DNA of 13,144 bases. It comes from Heritagella sp051881655. Its GTDB lineage: Bacteria; Bacillota; Clostridia; Oscillospirales; Acutalibacteraceae. The DNA is taken from positions 1 through 13,144 of the forward strand of contig JBJEQH010000102.1 of assembly GCA_051881655.1 (NCBI GenBank), in the 5' to 3' direction. This document shows positions 6,454-13,144 of the stretch, piece after piece (position 1 is the first letter of the stretch; the number at the start of each line of letters is the position of its first letter). The translations under genes and the position numbers were made by a program. The notes under the pieces were generated by a model. That model saw nothing but the letters and a program-made list of their open reading frames with translations, had not been told where the DNA came from and searched no databases.

Positions 6454-9147
6454 ATGGCATCATCAAAAAAGCAAAAGACACAGAAAAGTACAAAGCCGGC
6501 CGCTTCCAAAAAGCAGGCGGAGAAAAGAACAACGGCGGCCTCACGCCGTTCTTCTTCTGCGGGAAAGGGGAAAACCCCATCCCGCACGCCCTCCCGGCAG
6601 GAGAGAGCGGCGCTTACACCGGAACAGCAGAAGCAACGCAATCAGGTTCGTGCCGTCATTCTTTTTGCAGTCTCGATCCTGCTTTTCTGCCTGGTTCTGA
6701 TTCCCGGCGAGTCCTTGTGGCGGTGGCTGCATGAACTGATGCCCGGCCTCTTTGGCATCTGGTCCATTTTGTGGCCGGTTCTCCTCATGTATATTGCGAT
6801 TATTACCGCCATGGAGAAGCGCACGGGGAAGCTGCGCATTCAAATTATCTCCATGTCGTGTGTGATCCTGCTGTGCTGTGCGTGCGGCTTTGTTTTTGAA
6901 AACTCGGAATTGCCGACGGCCGATCACTTTTTTGCGCTGCTGGGCTCTTTTTATGACCGGGGCGTACATGGCGGCGGCGCCGGCCTGATGGGCAGCCTGA
7001 TCGGCTGGCCCTTTCTCAGCTTGCTGGGCAGCATCGGGTCCAAGATTGTGATTCTGCTGATTCTGTTTGTCGCCATTATGCTCCTGACCGGCACAACCCT
7101 GATTCAGCTGTTCCGCACCCTTTCCAAACCGGCCCGCGCCGCGATGGAGGTTCGGGAACGGCATAAAGAGGAGCGGGCTGCCGAACAGCAGGCCCAGACC
7201 GAATCGGCCGTTATTGATATTCCCCTTCCGTCCCATCCGGTGCAGTCCTCCGGAAAGCCGGCGCTTCGCAATGAAAAGCAGTCCAAGGTGGTGGCGGCAG
7301 CCAACGCCATGAACCAGCCCTTTGAACTCTCGGGCCCCAATGGATCCCTGCCGGAAAGGGGAGAGGATACCCGTCCTCCGGCCAATTTGCAGGAGGCCGT
7401 GGCGGCGGCCAATGCGGCGGCGGTGGAGTCGGGCCTGCCTGCGGTGCTGGAAGAAAAGGCGGCAGCGCCGGTGATTCCTTCCGCCGACAAGCTGGTGGAA
7501 ACCGTCCGGCTTGCCTCCAAAGAGGGGCCGCTCCCGGAGAAGAGCGAACCCCGTACCGAGGTGCGGCTCAAAGCATCTGCCCCCGAAGCCCCGCAGTCCG
7601 CACCGGAGAAAACGGCAGCATCCTCCCATGTGGTGACCCCGGAATTCCGCCCCGAACCGGTGGAGGAGGGGGCCTACCGGTTCCCGCCGCTCTCCCTGCT
7701 GGAGGCCAGCCGTGTGCCCAATGCGCAGAATGAGACCGCAGAGCTGCAGACCAACGGGAATTTGCTGGTGCAAACCCTGAAGAGCTTTGGGGTTACTACC
7801 AAAATTGTGGATATATCCCGCGGTCCATCGGTTACGCGCTATGAGCTGCAGCCGGCTGCCGGTGTAAAAATCAGTAAAATTACGAATTTGGCGGATGATA
7901 TCGCCATGAATCTGGCGGCCTCCGGTGTGCGTATCGAGGCGCCGATCCCCGGAAAAGCCGCCGTGGGCATTGAAGTGCCCAATAAAACCCGCAGTACCGT
8001 GCGCATGCGCGATCTGTTGGAGTCCAACGCGTTCACCATGGCCAAGAGCAAATTGACGGTGGCGCTGGGGCGCGATCTGGCCGGTGCCGTGGCAGTGGCG
8101 GATCTGGCCAAAATGCCCCATCTTCTGATTGCCGGCACCACCGGTTCCGGTAAATCGGTCTGTGTAAACGCGATGATTGTCAGCATCCTCTATAAATCCA
8201 CGCCGGATGAGGTCCGTTTCCTTCTCATCGACCCCAAGGTGGTGGAATTCGGCGTCTACAACGGGATTCCCCATCTGCTGGTGCCGGTTGTCACCGATCC
8301 GCGCAAAGCCGCGGGTGCCCTGAATTGGGCGGTAACGGAAATGCTCAAGCGCTATAAAATCTTTGCGCAGTGCAACGTCCGTGATTTGTCCGGTTACAAC
8401 CGTTTGGCACAGGAACGGAATTATGTGGATGAGGACGGCCAGCCTATGCTTCACATGCCGCAGATCGTCATCGTGATTGACGAGCTGGCCGATTTGATGA
8501 TGGCCGCTCCCAACGAGGTGGAGGATTCCATCTGCCGTCTGGCGCAGATGGCCCGGGCCGCCGGTATGCATCTGGTTGTTGCCACCCAGCGCCCGTCGGT
8601 CGATGTGGTCACCGGACTGATCAAAGCGAATATTCCCAGCCGCATCGCCCTTACGGTGTCAAACGGGGTGGATTCCCGCACGATTCTGGATTCGGTCGGT
8701 GCCGAAAAGCTGCTGGGGCAGGGGGACATGCTGTTTTCTCCCATCGGCGCCCAAAAGCCCATGCGTATTCAGGGCTGCTTTGTCTCGGACAGCGAGATTG
8801 AATCCATTGTCAATTATGTGAAAAAGACAAAGAAATCGGAGTATGACACCGAGATCATGGACGAGATCGAGAAGAATGCGGTAGCCGAACACACCGGGGA
8901 GGAGAATGGCGACAGCGATTCCTCGGACCCCATGATGAACGAGGCGATCAAGTGTGTGGTAGAAGCCGGCCAGGCTTCCACCTCCCTTTTGCAGCGCCGT
9001 CTTCGCCTGGGATATGCCCGCGCCGGGCGGCTGATCGACGAGATGGAACAGATGGGGATTGTCGGCCCTCATGAAGGCTCCAAACCCCGTGCGGTTCTGA
9101 TGACTTATCAGCAATACCTGGAGCGCCAGGCGCAGCAGGCGGAATAA
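6454..9147 (+). CDS. ftsK: FtsK/SpoIIIE-family DNA translocase
   Basis: An 897-residue membrane-anchored ATPase that pumps double-stranded DNA during chromosome segregation at division or into the forespore. Layout: a basic Ser/Lys-rich cytoplasmic start (1-65); hydrophobic segments near 66-84, 99-119, 129-148 and about 177-216, compatible with the usual four-helix anchor; an Ala/Pro/Glu-rich linker to about 420; an alpha domain around 430-530 (NGNLLVQTLKSFGV onward); a beta RecA-like motor with Walker A GTTGSGKS at 561-568 and Walker B IVIVIDELADLM at 671-682 (D676, E677); and a gamma winged-helix domain at about 828-891 (SLLQRRLRLGYARAGRLIDEME) that normally reads KOPS/SRS sites. A modest GGGGA lies nine bases before the ATG. 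FtsK and SpoIIIE cannot be told apart by sequence here; the tepA neighbourhood recalls spoIIIE. Confidence 0.95.
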   Translation: MASSKKQKTQKSTKPAASKKQAEKRTTAASRRSSSAGKGKTPSRTPSRQERAALTPEQQKQRNQVRAVILFAVSILLFCLVLIPGESLWRWLHELMPGLFGIWSILWPVLLMYIAIITAMEKRTGKLRIQIISMSCVILLCCACGFVFENSELPTADHFFALLGSFYDRGVHGGGAGLMGSLIGWPFLSLLGSIGSKIVILLILFVAIMLLTGTTLIQLFRTLSKPARAAMEVRERHKEERAAEQQAQTESAVIDIPLPSHPVQSSGKPALRNEKQSKVVAAANAMNQPFELSGPNGSLPERGEDTRPPANLQEAVAAANAAAVESGLPAVLEEKAAAPVIPSADKLVETVRLASKEGPLPEKSEPRTEVRLKASAPEAPQSAPEKTAASSHVVTPEFRPEPVEEGAYRFPPLSLLEASRVPNAQNETAELQTNGNLLVQTLKSFGVTTKIVDISRGPSVTRYELQPAAGVKISKITNLADDIAMNLAASGVRIEAPIPGKAAVGIEVPNKTRSTVRMRDLLESNAFTMAKSKLTVALGRDLAGAVAVADLAKMPHLLIAGTTGSGKSVCVNAMIVSILYKSTPDEVRFLLIDPKVVEFGVYNGIPHLLVPVVTDPRKAAGALNWAVTEMLKRYKIFAQCNVRDLSGYNRLAQERNYVDEDGQPMLHMPQIVIVIDELADLMMAAPNEVEDSICRLAQMARAAGMHLVVATQRPSVDVVTGLIKANIPSRIALTVSNGVDSRTILDSVGAEKLLGQGDMLFSPIGAQKPMRIQGCFVSDSEIESIVNYVKKTKKSEYDTEIMDEIEKNAVAEHTGEENGDSDSSDPMMNEAIKCVVEAGQASTSLLQRRLRLGYARAGRLIDEMEQMGIVGPHEGSKPRAVLMTYQQYLERQAQQAE

Positions 9148-9154
9148 AAAGGAG

Positions 9155-9175
9155 AGGGCGGCCGTTGGCCGCCCT
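9155..9175. other. Strong GC hairpin between ftsK and ygiQ-type gene
   Basis: Nine perfect pairs (AGGGCGGCC/GGCCGCCCT) close a three-base GTT loop eight bases after the ftsK stop. On the plus strand it is followed by GAAAAAAG rather than a T-run, so it is not a standard terminator in the direction of the neighbouring genes. On the minus strand CTCCTTTTT follows, which could serve as a weak terminator, but no minus-strand gene lies nearby. A role in message stability or partial attenuation ahead of the radical SAM gene is possible. Confidence 0.6.
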
Positions 9176-9199
9176 GAAAAAAGATTGCGAGGTGCCAGT

Positions 9200-11092
9200 G
9201 TGGCTTTTTTGCCCATTACAGCGGAAGAAGTGAAACAGCGGGGATGGGATGCCCCGGATTTTGTCCTGGTTACCGGCGACGCCTATGTGGATCACAATAC
9301 CTTTGGGACCGCGATTATTTCCCGTGTATTGGAGAAGCATGGGTATCGTGTGGCGATTCTGGCCCAGCCGGATTGGCATTCCGACCGGGATTACACGCGG
9401 TTCGGCCGGCCGAAACTGGGATTTATGGTGAATTCCGGGAACATTGATTCCATGGTTGCCCATTATACAACCGCCCGAAAGCGGCGGAGTACGGACGCCT
9501 ATTCACCGGGAAAACGGACAGGGCTGCGCCCGGATCGTGCGGTTATCGTTTACTCACAGGCGCTGCGCCGTCTTTATCCGGATGTCCCCATTGTGATCGG
9601 CGGGTTGGAAGCCTCGCTGCGGCGGTTTGCTCACTATGATTACTGGGATGACGCGATCCGCCCATCCATACTGCTGGAGAGTCAGGCGGATTTGCTGTCA
9701 TTTGGCATGGGGGAAAAGCAGACCATTGAAATTGCAGATCGGCTCAGGCGTGGGGAACCCATTTCCTCGATGCGGGATATCCGCGGTACCTGTTACTGTG
9801 TTCCCATCCGGGACTATCAGCCCGGCCCGGCGGCGGAATGTCCCAGCTTTGAGCAGGTGTGCGAGTCCAAACGGGAGTATGCGATTTCCTGCCGCAAGCA
9901 GCAGGATGAGCAGGATGCGGTCCGGGGAAAACGGGTGATCCAGCGGCATGGGGATCAAATGCTGGTTCAAAATCCGCCCATGGCACCGCTGACGACGGAA
10001 GAGCTGGACGAGGTGTACGAACTTCCCTACGAGGGAACGTACCACCCGGTTTATGAAGCGATGGGCGGCGTTCCCGCCATTGAGGAAGTGGAGTTCTCGA
10101 TTACCCATAATCGGGGGTGCTTTGGTGCCTGCAATTTCTGTTCGATTGCCTTTCACCAGGGAAGGGCGGTCACCGTTCGCAGCGAGGCTTCGGTCCTGCG
10201 CGAAGCGGAAAAGCTGACACACCGCCCCGGCTTTAAGGGATATATTCACGATGTGGGCGGGCCTACGGCGAATTTCCGAAAGCCCTCCTGTGAAAAACAG
10301 CTCAAAGCGGGGCTGTGCAAGGGGAAGAAATGTCTGGCTCCCACTGCATGCCCGGCCCTGCAGGCCGATCACAGTGAATATCTGCATATGCTGCGTGCTC
10401 TCCGGGGACTTCCCGGTGTGAAAAAGGTGTTCATCCGCTCCGGGATCCGGTACGACTACATGCTGAAGGATCCCAGTGATGCATTCCTGAAAGAGTTGGT
10501 GCAGTACCATGTCAGCGGGCAGCTGCGTGTGGCACCGGAGCATTGTTCGGCCCATGTTCTCGATTGCATGGGGAAGCCGCATATCGAGCTGTACCGGCAG
10601 TTTCAGCGCAAATTTTATGCCGAAACCAGACGGATCGGAAAAGAGCAGTATCTGGTGCCCTATCTGATGTCCTCCCATCCCGGCAGTACCCTGCAGGATG
10701 CCATTGAACTGGCCCTGTTTTTGAAAGAAGAAAATCTGCGCCCTGAACAGGTACAGGATTTCTATCCCACGCCGGGCACCATCTCCACCTGCATGTTTTA
10801 TACCGGCCTGGATCCGTATACCCTGCAGGAGGTTTTTGTTCCCCGCACCGATCATGAAAAGGGATTACAGCGGGCCCTTCTGCAGTACTATGAACCGAAA
10901 AACCACAAAGCCGTTGTCGAGGCCCTGAGAAAAGCCGGGCGCACGGATCTGATTGGTACGGGGCCCAAGTGCCTGGTTCGTCCGCTTCCCGGGGATTATC
11001 CGAACGGAAAACCAAAACAGCAGAAGGGGGAGGATCCCCGGTGGAAGAAAAACAACCGAAAGCCGGGAAAAAGTACCGGAAAAAGAAAGTAA
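9200..11092 (+). CDS. YgiQ-family radical SAM protein (UPF0313)
   Basis: A 630-residue member of the widespread YgiQ family, whose biochemical reaction is not established. The N-terminus (AFLPITAEEVKQRGWD, then FVLVTGDAYVDHNTFG) is the family signature and includes a B12-binding-like region. The radical SAM cluster motif CFGACNFC gives C307, C311 and C314, which would hold a [4Fe-4S] cluster that cleaves S-adenosylmethionine. A second cysteine group at C364, C373, C378 and C384 is also typical of the family. The C-terminus carries YYEPKNHKAVVEALRKAGR and ends in a basic Lys/Arg-rich tail. The start is set at GTG 9200 because GCGAGG lies seven bases upstream and the protein then begins exactly like its relatives; an in-frame TTG at 9185 lies ahead of that site. 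The last 52 bases overlap the next gene in another frame. Confidence 0.9.
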   Translation: MAFLPITAEEVKQRGWDAPDFVLVTGDAYVDHNTFGTAIISRVLEKHGYRVAILAQPDWHSDRDYTRFGRPKLGFMVNSGNIDSMVAHYTTARKRRSTDAYSPGKRTGLRPDRAVIVYSQALRRLYPDVPIVIGGLEASLRRFAHYDYWDDAIRPSILLESQADLLSFGMGEKQTIEIADRLRRGEPISSMRDIRGTCYCVPIRDYQPGPAAECPSFEQVCESKREYAISCRKQQDEQDAVRGKRVIQRHGDQMLVQNPPMAPLTTEELDEVYELPYEGTYHPVYEAMGGVPAIEEVEFSITHNRGCFGACNFCSIAFHQGRAVTVRSEASVLREAEKLTHRPGFKGYIHDVGGPTANFRKPSCEKQLKAGLCKGKKCLAPTACPALQADHSEYLHMLRALRGLPGVKKVFIRSGIRYDYMLKDPSDAFLKELVQYHVSGQLRVAPEHCSAHVLDCMGKPHIELYRQFQRKFYAETRRIGKEQYLVPYLMSSHPGSTLQDAIELALFLKEENLRPEQVQDFYPTPGTISTCMFYTGLDPYTLQEVFVPRTDHEKGLQRALLQYYEPKNHKAVVEALRKAGRTDLIGTGPKCLVRPLPGDYPNGKPKQQKGEDPRWKKNNRKPGKSTGKRK

Positions 11093-11997
11093 CCGGTATC
11101 GTTTTTCTGCTGCTGATTCTGTTGGCAGGGGGCCTATGGTTCCGGTTTTCCCCCGAATCCCTGCAAAGGGCCCGGAGTATTCTGGGGATCACCGAACCGG
11201 GGGACGAGGTGGAAGAACTGCCGTTTTCGGTCCATGTTCTCGATGTGGGGAAAGCAGACGCCATTTACCTTCACAGCGGAGAAGTGGACATACTGATTGA
11301 TGGCGGCACCTATGACTGCGGGGAAAAAGTTTGCCAGTATTTAAAGCGCCGGGGTGTGACATCTTTGGATGTAGTGGTTAACACGCATCCGGATCAGGAC
11401 CATATCGGCGGCCTTTCCCAGGTTTTGGAGGACTTTCCCGTTGAGGAAATCTGGTATGGCCCGTGGGAGACCGAGCCGGAACTGGAGGAATACACGCGGT
11501 TTTGGCAGGTCGTTCAGGAGAAAGAGATTCCCGCCTATACACCGCTGCCGGGGCAGCGTCTGTTTTTGGGGGATTTGCAGATTCATGTGCTGGGCCCGCT
11601 GACGCTCTCTTCCGAGAGCAACAATAATTCTCTGGTAATTCGTGTGGCCTATCAGGATACCTCGATTCTGCTGATGGGGGATGCCGAGGAGAAGGAGGAG
11701 ACACAGATTTTCACCATATTCCCCTTTGAAGAGCTCTCTTCTGATATTCTGAAGATCGGCCACCACGGAAGCGAAACTTCCACGACGCCCGCCTTTCTGC
11801 AGCAGGTTTCCCCGCGGTATGCGATTATCAGCGTGGGGGAGGATGCCAATGACCTCCCCAGGCAATCGGTATTGGACCGCCTGAAAGAAAAAGAGATTTC
11901 CGTATATCGCACAGATTGGCATGGAACCGTGGTTTGCGGCAGTGATGGAACTTCATGGATATTTCGAACAGAAAAAGAACAGGAGGAACTGAAATGA
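11041..11997 (+). CDS. Membrane-anchored ComEC-like metallo-beta-lactamase-fold hydrolase
   Basis: A 318-residue protein with a short basic start, one hydrophobic segment (about 17-34) that could be a signal anchor, then a metallo-beta-lactamase domain of the type found at the C-terminus of the DNA-uptake channel ComEC/Rec2. Visible metal-site motifs are ILIDGG (D87), HPDQDH at 116-121, MGDAE (D214) and GHHGS at 240-244; SNNNSLVIRV is also ComEC-like. Such domains are hydrolases, often nucleases. The anchor suggests the domain faces outside, but this is inferred. Where ComEC-type domains usually have a conserved His-Pro near the C-terminus, this protein has L272-P273. The start is GTG 11041, preceded by GGGGAGG at seven bases, which places it 52 bases inside ygiQ. 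Its stop overlaps the DUF3006 start by four bases. It lacks the ComEC channel domain. Confidence 0.85.
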   Translation: MEEKQPKAGKKYRKKKVTGIVFLLLILLAGGLWFRFSPESLQRARSILGITEPGDEVEELPFSVHVLDVGKADAIYLHSGEVDILIDGGTYDCGEKVCQYLKRRGVTSLDVVVNTHPDQDHIGGLSQVLEDFPVEEIWYGPWETEPELEEYTRFWQVVQEKEIPAYTPLPGQRLFLGDLQIHVLGPLTLSSESNNNSLVIRVAYQDTSILLMGDAEEKEETQIFTIFPFEELSSDILKIGHHGSETSTTPAFLQQVSPRYAIISVGEDANDLPRQSVLDRLKEKEISVYRTDWHGTVVCGSDGTSWIFRTEKEQEELK

Positions 11998-12212
11998 AAC
12001 AATTGATTATTGACCGGTTTGAGGGTACGTTCGCAATTTGCGAGGATAAGGATCTGCGCTATTTTGGCATTGAAAAGGAAGAACTGCCGGCAGGGGCCGA
12101 AGAGGGGACCGTTCTGGTCATTGACGATGATGGCAATCTCCACATTGATGCGGAGGAAACGGAGCGCCGCCGTCAGAGAATCCTGGCAAAGCAGAAAAAA
12201 TTATTTGGTTGA
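11994..12212 (+). CDS. DUF3006-family small protein
   Basis: A 72-residue protein beginning MKQLIIDRFEGTFAICED, the typical opening of DUF3006 domains (a DRFEG motif followed by a small beta-rich fold), with LPAGAEEGTVLVIDDDGN in the middle and a charged helical end (EETERRRQRILAKQKK). The function of the family is unknown. It is often found beside or fused to ComEC-like metallo-beta-lactamase proteins, which is exactly the context here. The ATG overlaps the preceding stop (ATGA), and AGGAGG lies seven bases upstream inside the previous gene, so the two are translationally coupled. The frame is open a little further upstream, but those starts lack a ribosome binding site. No signal peptide is seen, so it is probably cytoplasmic. 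It is the last gene of the plus-strand run. Confidence 0.85.
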   Translation: MKQLIIDRFEGTFAICEDKDLRYFGIEKEELPAGAEEGTVLVIDDDGNLHIDAEETERRRQRILAKQKKLFG

Positions 12213-12228
12213 ACGAAAAGACGCAAAG

Positions 12229-12279
12229 AAAAACGCAGTTGCCTTCCCGATAAACCGGGGAGAGGCAGCTGCGTTTTTT
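12229..12279. terminator. Bidirectional rho-independent terminator
   Basis: A long stem pairs AAAAACGCAGTTGCC with GGCAGCTGCGTTTTT (one G-T wobble), capped by an inner CCCG/CGGG stem with an ATAAAC loop. TTTTTT closes it on the plus strand, and the leading AAAAA gives a T-run on the minus strand. It lies 16 bases after the DUF3006 stop and separates this unit from the convergent acetyltransferase gene. Confidence 0.9.
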
Positions 12280-12302
12280 GTGAATGGAGAAATTGTGCAG
12301 GG

Positions 12303-12327
12303 AAAAGCGGATCTCGTTTTTTTCCGC
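12303..12327 (-). terminator. Weak candidate terminator of the GNAT gene
   Basis: On the minus strand, GCGGA and TCCGC pair across an 11-base A-rich loop and are followed by TTTTCCC. The stem is only five pairs, so efficiency would be low. The strong bidirectional terminator further on (12229-12279) probably completes termination for the acetyltransferase gene. Confidence 0.35.
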
Positions 12328-12350
12328 AGACAATAGGCGGCATTTGAAAG

Positions 12351-12866
12351 TCACTCCATAGGATTTTGTGACGTTTTTTCCTCCTCTGCCGGGGCGAGGG
12401 GGAGCTCCATATACCGGCGGTAGGTTTGAAAACCGGCATTTTCATAGAATTTCAGGGCGCCCTCGTTAAATTCCCACATGTCCAGCTCCATGCGGGGGAA
12501 TCCCTTTTTCACCACGTCTTTTTTCATAAAAGCGACCAGCGCAGTGGCAATCCCCTTGCGCCGGTGTTCTTCATCAACGCCGAATTCCACCACCTCATAG
12601 TAATGCCGCTCCAGACTGTAGGGAGACAGGGGTTTTGTTCTGTATTCCACTATGGCAAAGCCGCAGATTTTGTCTTCCACCAGGGCCACAATCACATCGG
12701 ATTGATCGGACGAAAACCACTCGTACAGAAGGTTCTGCATCTCCTCACAAAAACCGGGGCGAAAAATATCCGGCCGACCCTGACAGTGAACCGTATTCAC
12801 CTGCCGGCGGATCTCATTGACGGCGGGAAGATCCTCATATTGGGCAAAACGTACGGGAATATCCAT
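12351..12866 (-). CDS. GNAT-family N-acetyltransferase
   Basis: A 171-residue protein with the GNAT fold, which transfers acetyl from acetyl-CoA to an amine. Motif A is clear: YYEVVEFGVDEEHRRKGIATAL at about 89-110, with RRKGIA (102-107) as the pyrophosphate-binding loop. Motif B follows as ELDMWEFNEGALKFYENAGF around 127-146. The N-terminal VRFAQYEDLPAVNEIRRQVN is the usual start of the fold. The substrate cannot be told; family members acetylate proteins, amino acids, polyamines or drugs. The ATG at 12866 has AAAGGAGG eight bases upstream, a strong start. It is convergent with the DUF3006 gene and lies 122 bases after the ribbon-helix-helix-like gene on the same strand. No good promoter is evident in that gap (a GATAAT lacks a matching -35), so cotranscription is possible. 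Confidence 0.9.
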   Translation of the reverse strand: MDIPVRFAQYEDLPAVNEIRRQVNTVHCQGRPDIFRPGFCEEMQNLLYEWFSSDQSDVIVALVEDKICGFAIVEYRTKPLSPYSLERHYYEVVEFGVDEEHRRKGIATALVAFMKKDVVKKGFPRMELDMWEFNEGALKFYENAGFQTYRRYMELPLAPAEEEKTSQNPME

Positions 12867-12968
12867 GGGAATCGCCTCCTTTTCAAAGTAGGAATTAGAA
12901 ATTATCTGTGCCCGCAGGAGTTATGGGTGAGGGTAAAAAGATACCCTTCCTTTTTGCAGCGGGCAAAT

Positions 12969-12999
12969 CGGATGCGCAGATGCAAGCATTATGCATCCG
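12969..12999 (-). other. Inverted repeat around the stop codon of the right-edge gene
   Basis: CGGATGC and GCATCCG are perfect seven-base arms around a 17-base loop; the TAA stop at 12989-12991 lies within the loop. On the minus strand no T-run follows (ATTTGCCC), so this is at best a weak transcript-end or stabilising structure. Confidence 0.3.
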
Positions 13000-13144
13000 G
13001 CTGATTCAATTCTTCCAGCGCTGCACGAACGGCCGCAATTACAAAGGCAGAAAATGTACAATCTTTCCCCTGGATGGCCTGTTCTACCGCTTCCATAATG
13101 TCGTTGGGAAAACGGATGGTCTTGTATATCGTTGGGGGTGTGGA
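12989..13144 (-). CDS. C-terminal fragment of a ribbon-helix-helix-like protein
   Basis: An open frame enters from the right edge and ends at TAA (12989-12991), giving 51 residues without an internal start that has a ribosome binding site. The visible part reads KTIRFPNDIMEAVEQAI, then GKDCTFSAFVIAAVRAALEEL. A beta-strand-like KTIRFP followed by two amphipathic helices is the pattern of Arc/MetJ or CopG-type ribbon-helix-helix DNA-binding proteins, such as small repressors and antitoxins. In those the strand contacts DNA as a dimer and the protein is often only 50-90 residues, so most of the gene may be present. No toxin gene is visible next to it in the window; any partner would lie beyond the edge. 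Assigned from pattern only. Confidence 0.6.
   Translation of the reverse strand, partial: STPPTIYKTIRFPNDIMEAVEQAIQGKDCTFSAFVIAAVRAALEELNQPDA

Noticed and set aside
6541..8571. A 676-codon open frame on the minus strand opposite ftsK.
   Set aside because: It lies entirely antisense to a clearly recognised FtsK gene, its translation is His/Gly/Arg-rich with no recognisable domain, and it arises from GC-biased codons of the real gene.
9165..9233. A 22-codon mini frame from TTG 9165, ten bases after AAGGAG.
   Set aside because: It is very short, starts with TTG inside the hairpin and resembles no known leader peptide. The AAGGAG may be chance in an A/G-rich stretch.
9698..10855. A 385-codon minus-strand frame opposite the YgiQ-type gene.
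   Set aside because: The radical SAM gene with its CxxxCxxC motif is on the plus strand, and the antisense frame has no family signature.
12909..12990. A small AGGGTA/TACCCT hairpin near 12939-12956 followed by TTCCTTTTT on the plus strand.
   Set aside because: No plus-strand gene lies upstream of it in this gap, so a terminator call would have nothing to terminate. The stem is only six pairs.
1..13144. Search by eye for CRISPR repeats, insertion-sequence ends, integrases, tRNA-like cloverleaves, riboswitches and retron or reverse-transcriptase motifs.
   Set aside because: No direct-repeat array, transposase or RT motif, tRNA arm pattern or recognisable riboswitch core was seen. Coding density is high with recognisable core genes, so a hidden mobile or defence system is unlikely.

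Overview
This window is a stretch of ordinary chromosome from a Gram-positive, probably anaerobic clostridial bacterium (Oscillospiraceae/Ruminococcaceae-like). Support for this: strong AGGAGG-type ribosome binding sites, sigma-A style promoters, a TepA/ClpP-like protease next to an FtsK/SpoIIIE translocase (a Firmicutes arrangement), and the start of a Rex redox repressor. Base composition and codon use look even throughout. I see no insertion sequence, phage gene, CRISPR array, tRNA or rRNA.

Left part, minus strand (about 4450 down to 1): an AEC-family permease has its own promoter. After it comes an apparent operon of mitochondrial-type aconitase, eukaryote-type NADP isocitrate dehydrogenase, and the first 28 codons of rex, which runs off the left edge. 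A near-consensus promoter (TTGACA, 17 bp, GATAAT) sits just upstream of aconitase. These genes convert citrate to 2-oxoglutarate and NADPH, and the operon appears to include the NADH/NAD+ sensor Rex.

Middle and right, plus strand (4516 to 12279): one clear promoter precedes a run of six closely spaced genes. They are tepA (ClpP-like), uppP (undecaprenyl-diphosphatase), an ftsK/spoIIIE DNA translocase, a YgiQ-type radical SAM protein, a membrane-anchored ComEC-like metallo-beta-lactamase-fold protein, and a small DUF3006 protein. The run ends at a strong bidirectional terminator. Envelope lipid recycling, chromosome pumping and a probably extracytoplasmic hydrolase thus lie side by side, although only some of these links are conserved functional ones.

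Far right, minus strand: a GNAT acetyltransferase converges on the terminator. The C-terminal 51 residues of a ribbon-helix-helix-like protein enter from the right edge.

I did not find a convincing new defence, mobile or RNA-based system. The points most worth a second look are the acn-icd-rex unit with its promoter-proximal dyad, the split MBL/DUF3006 pair with an altered conserved motif, and two stable intergenic hairpins inside the plus-strand gene run.
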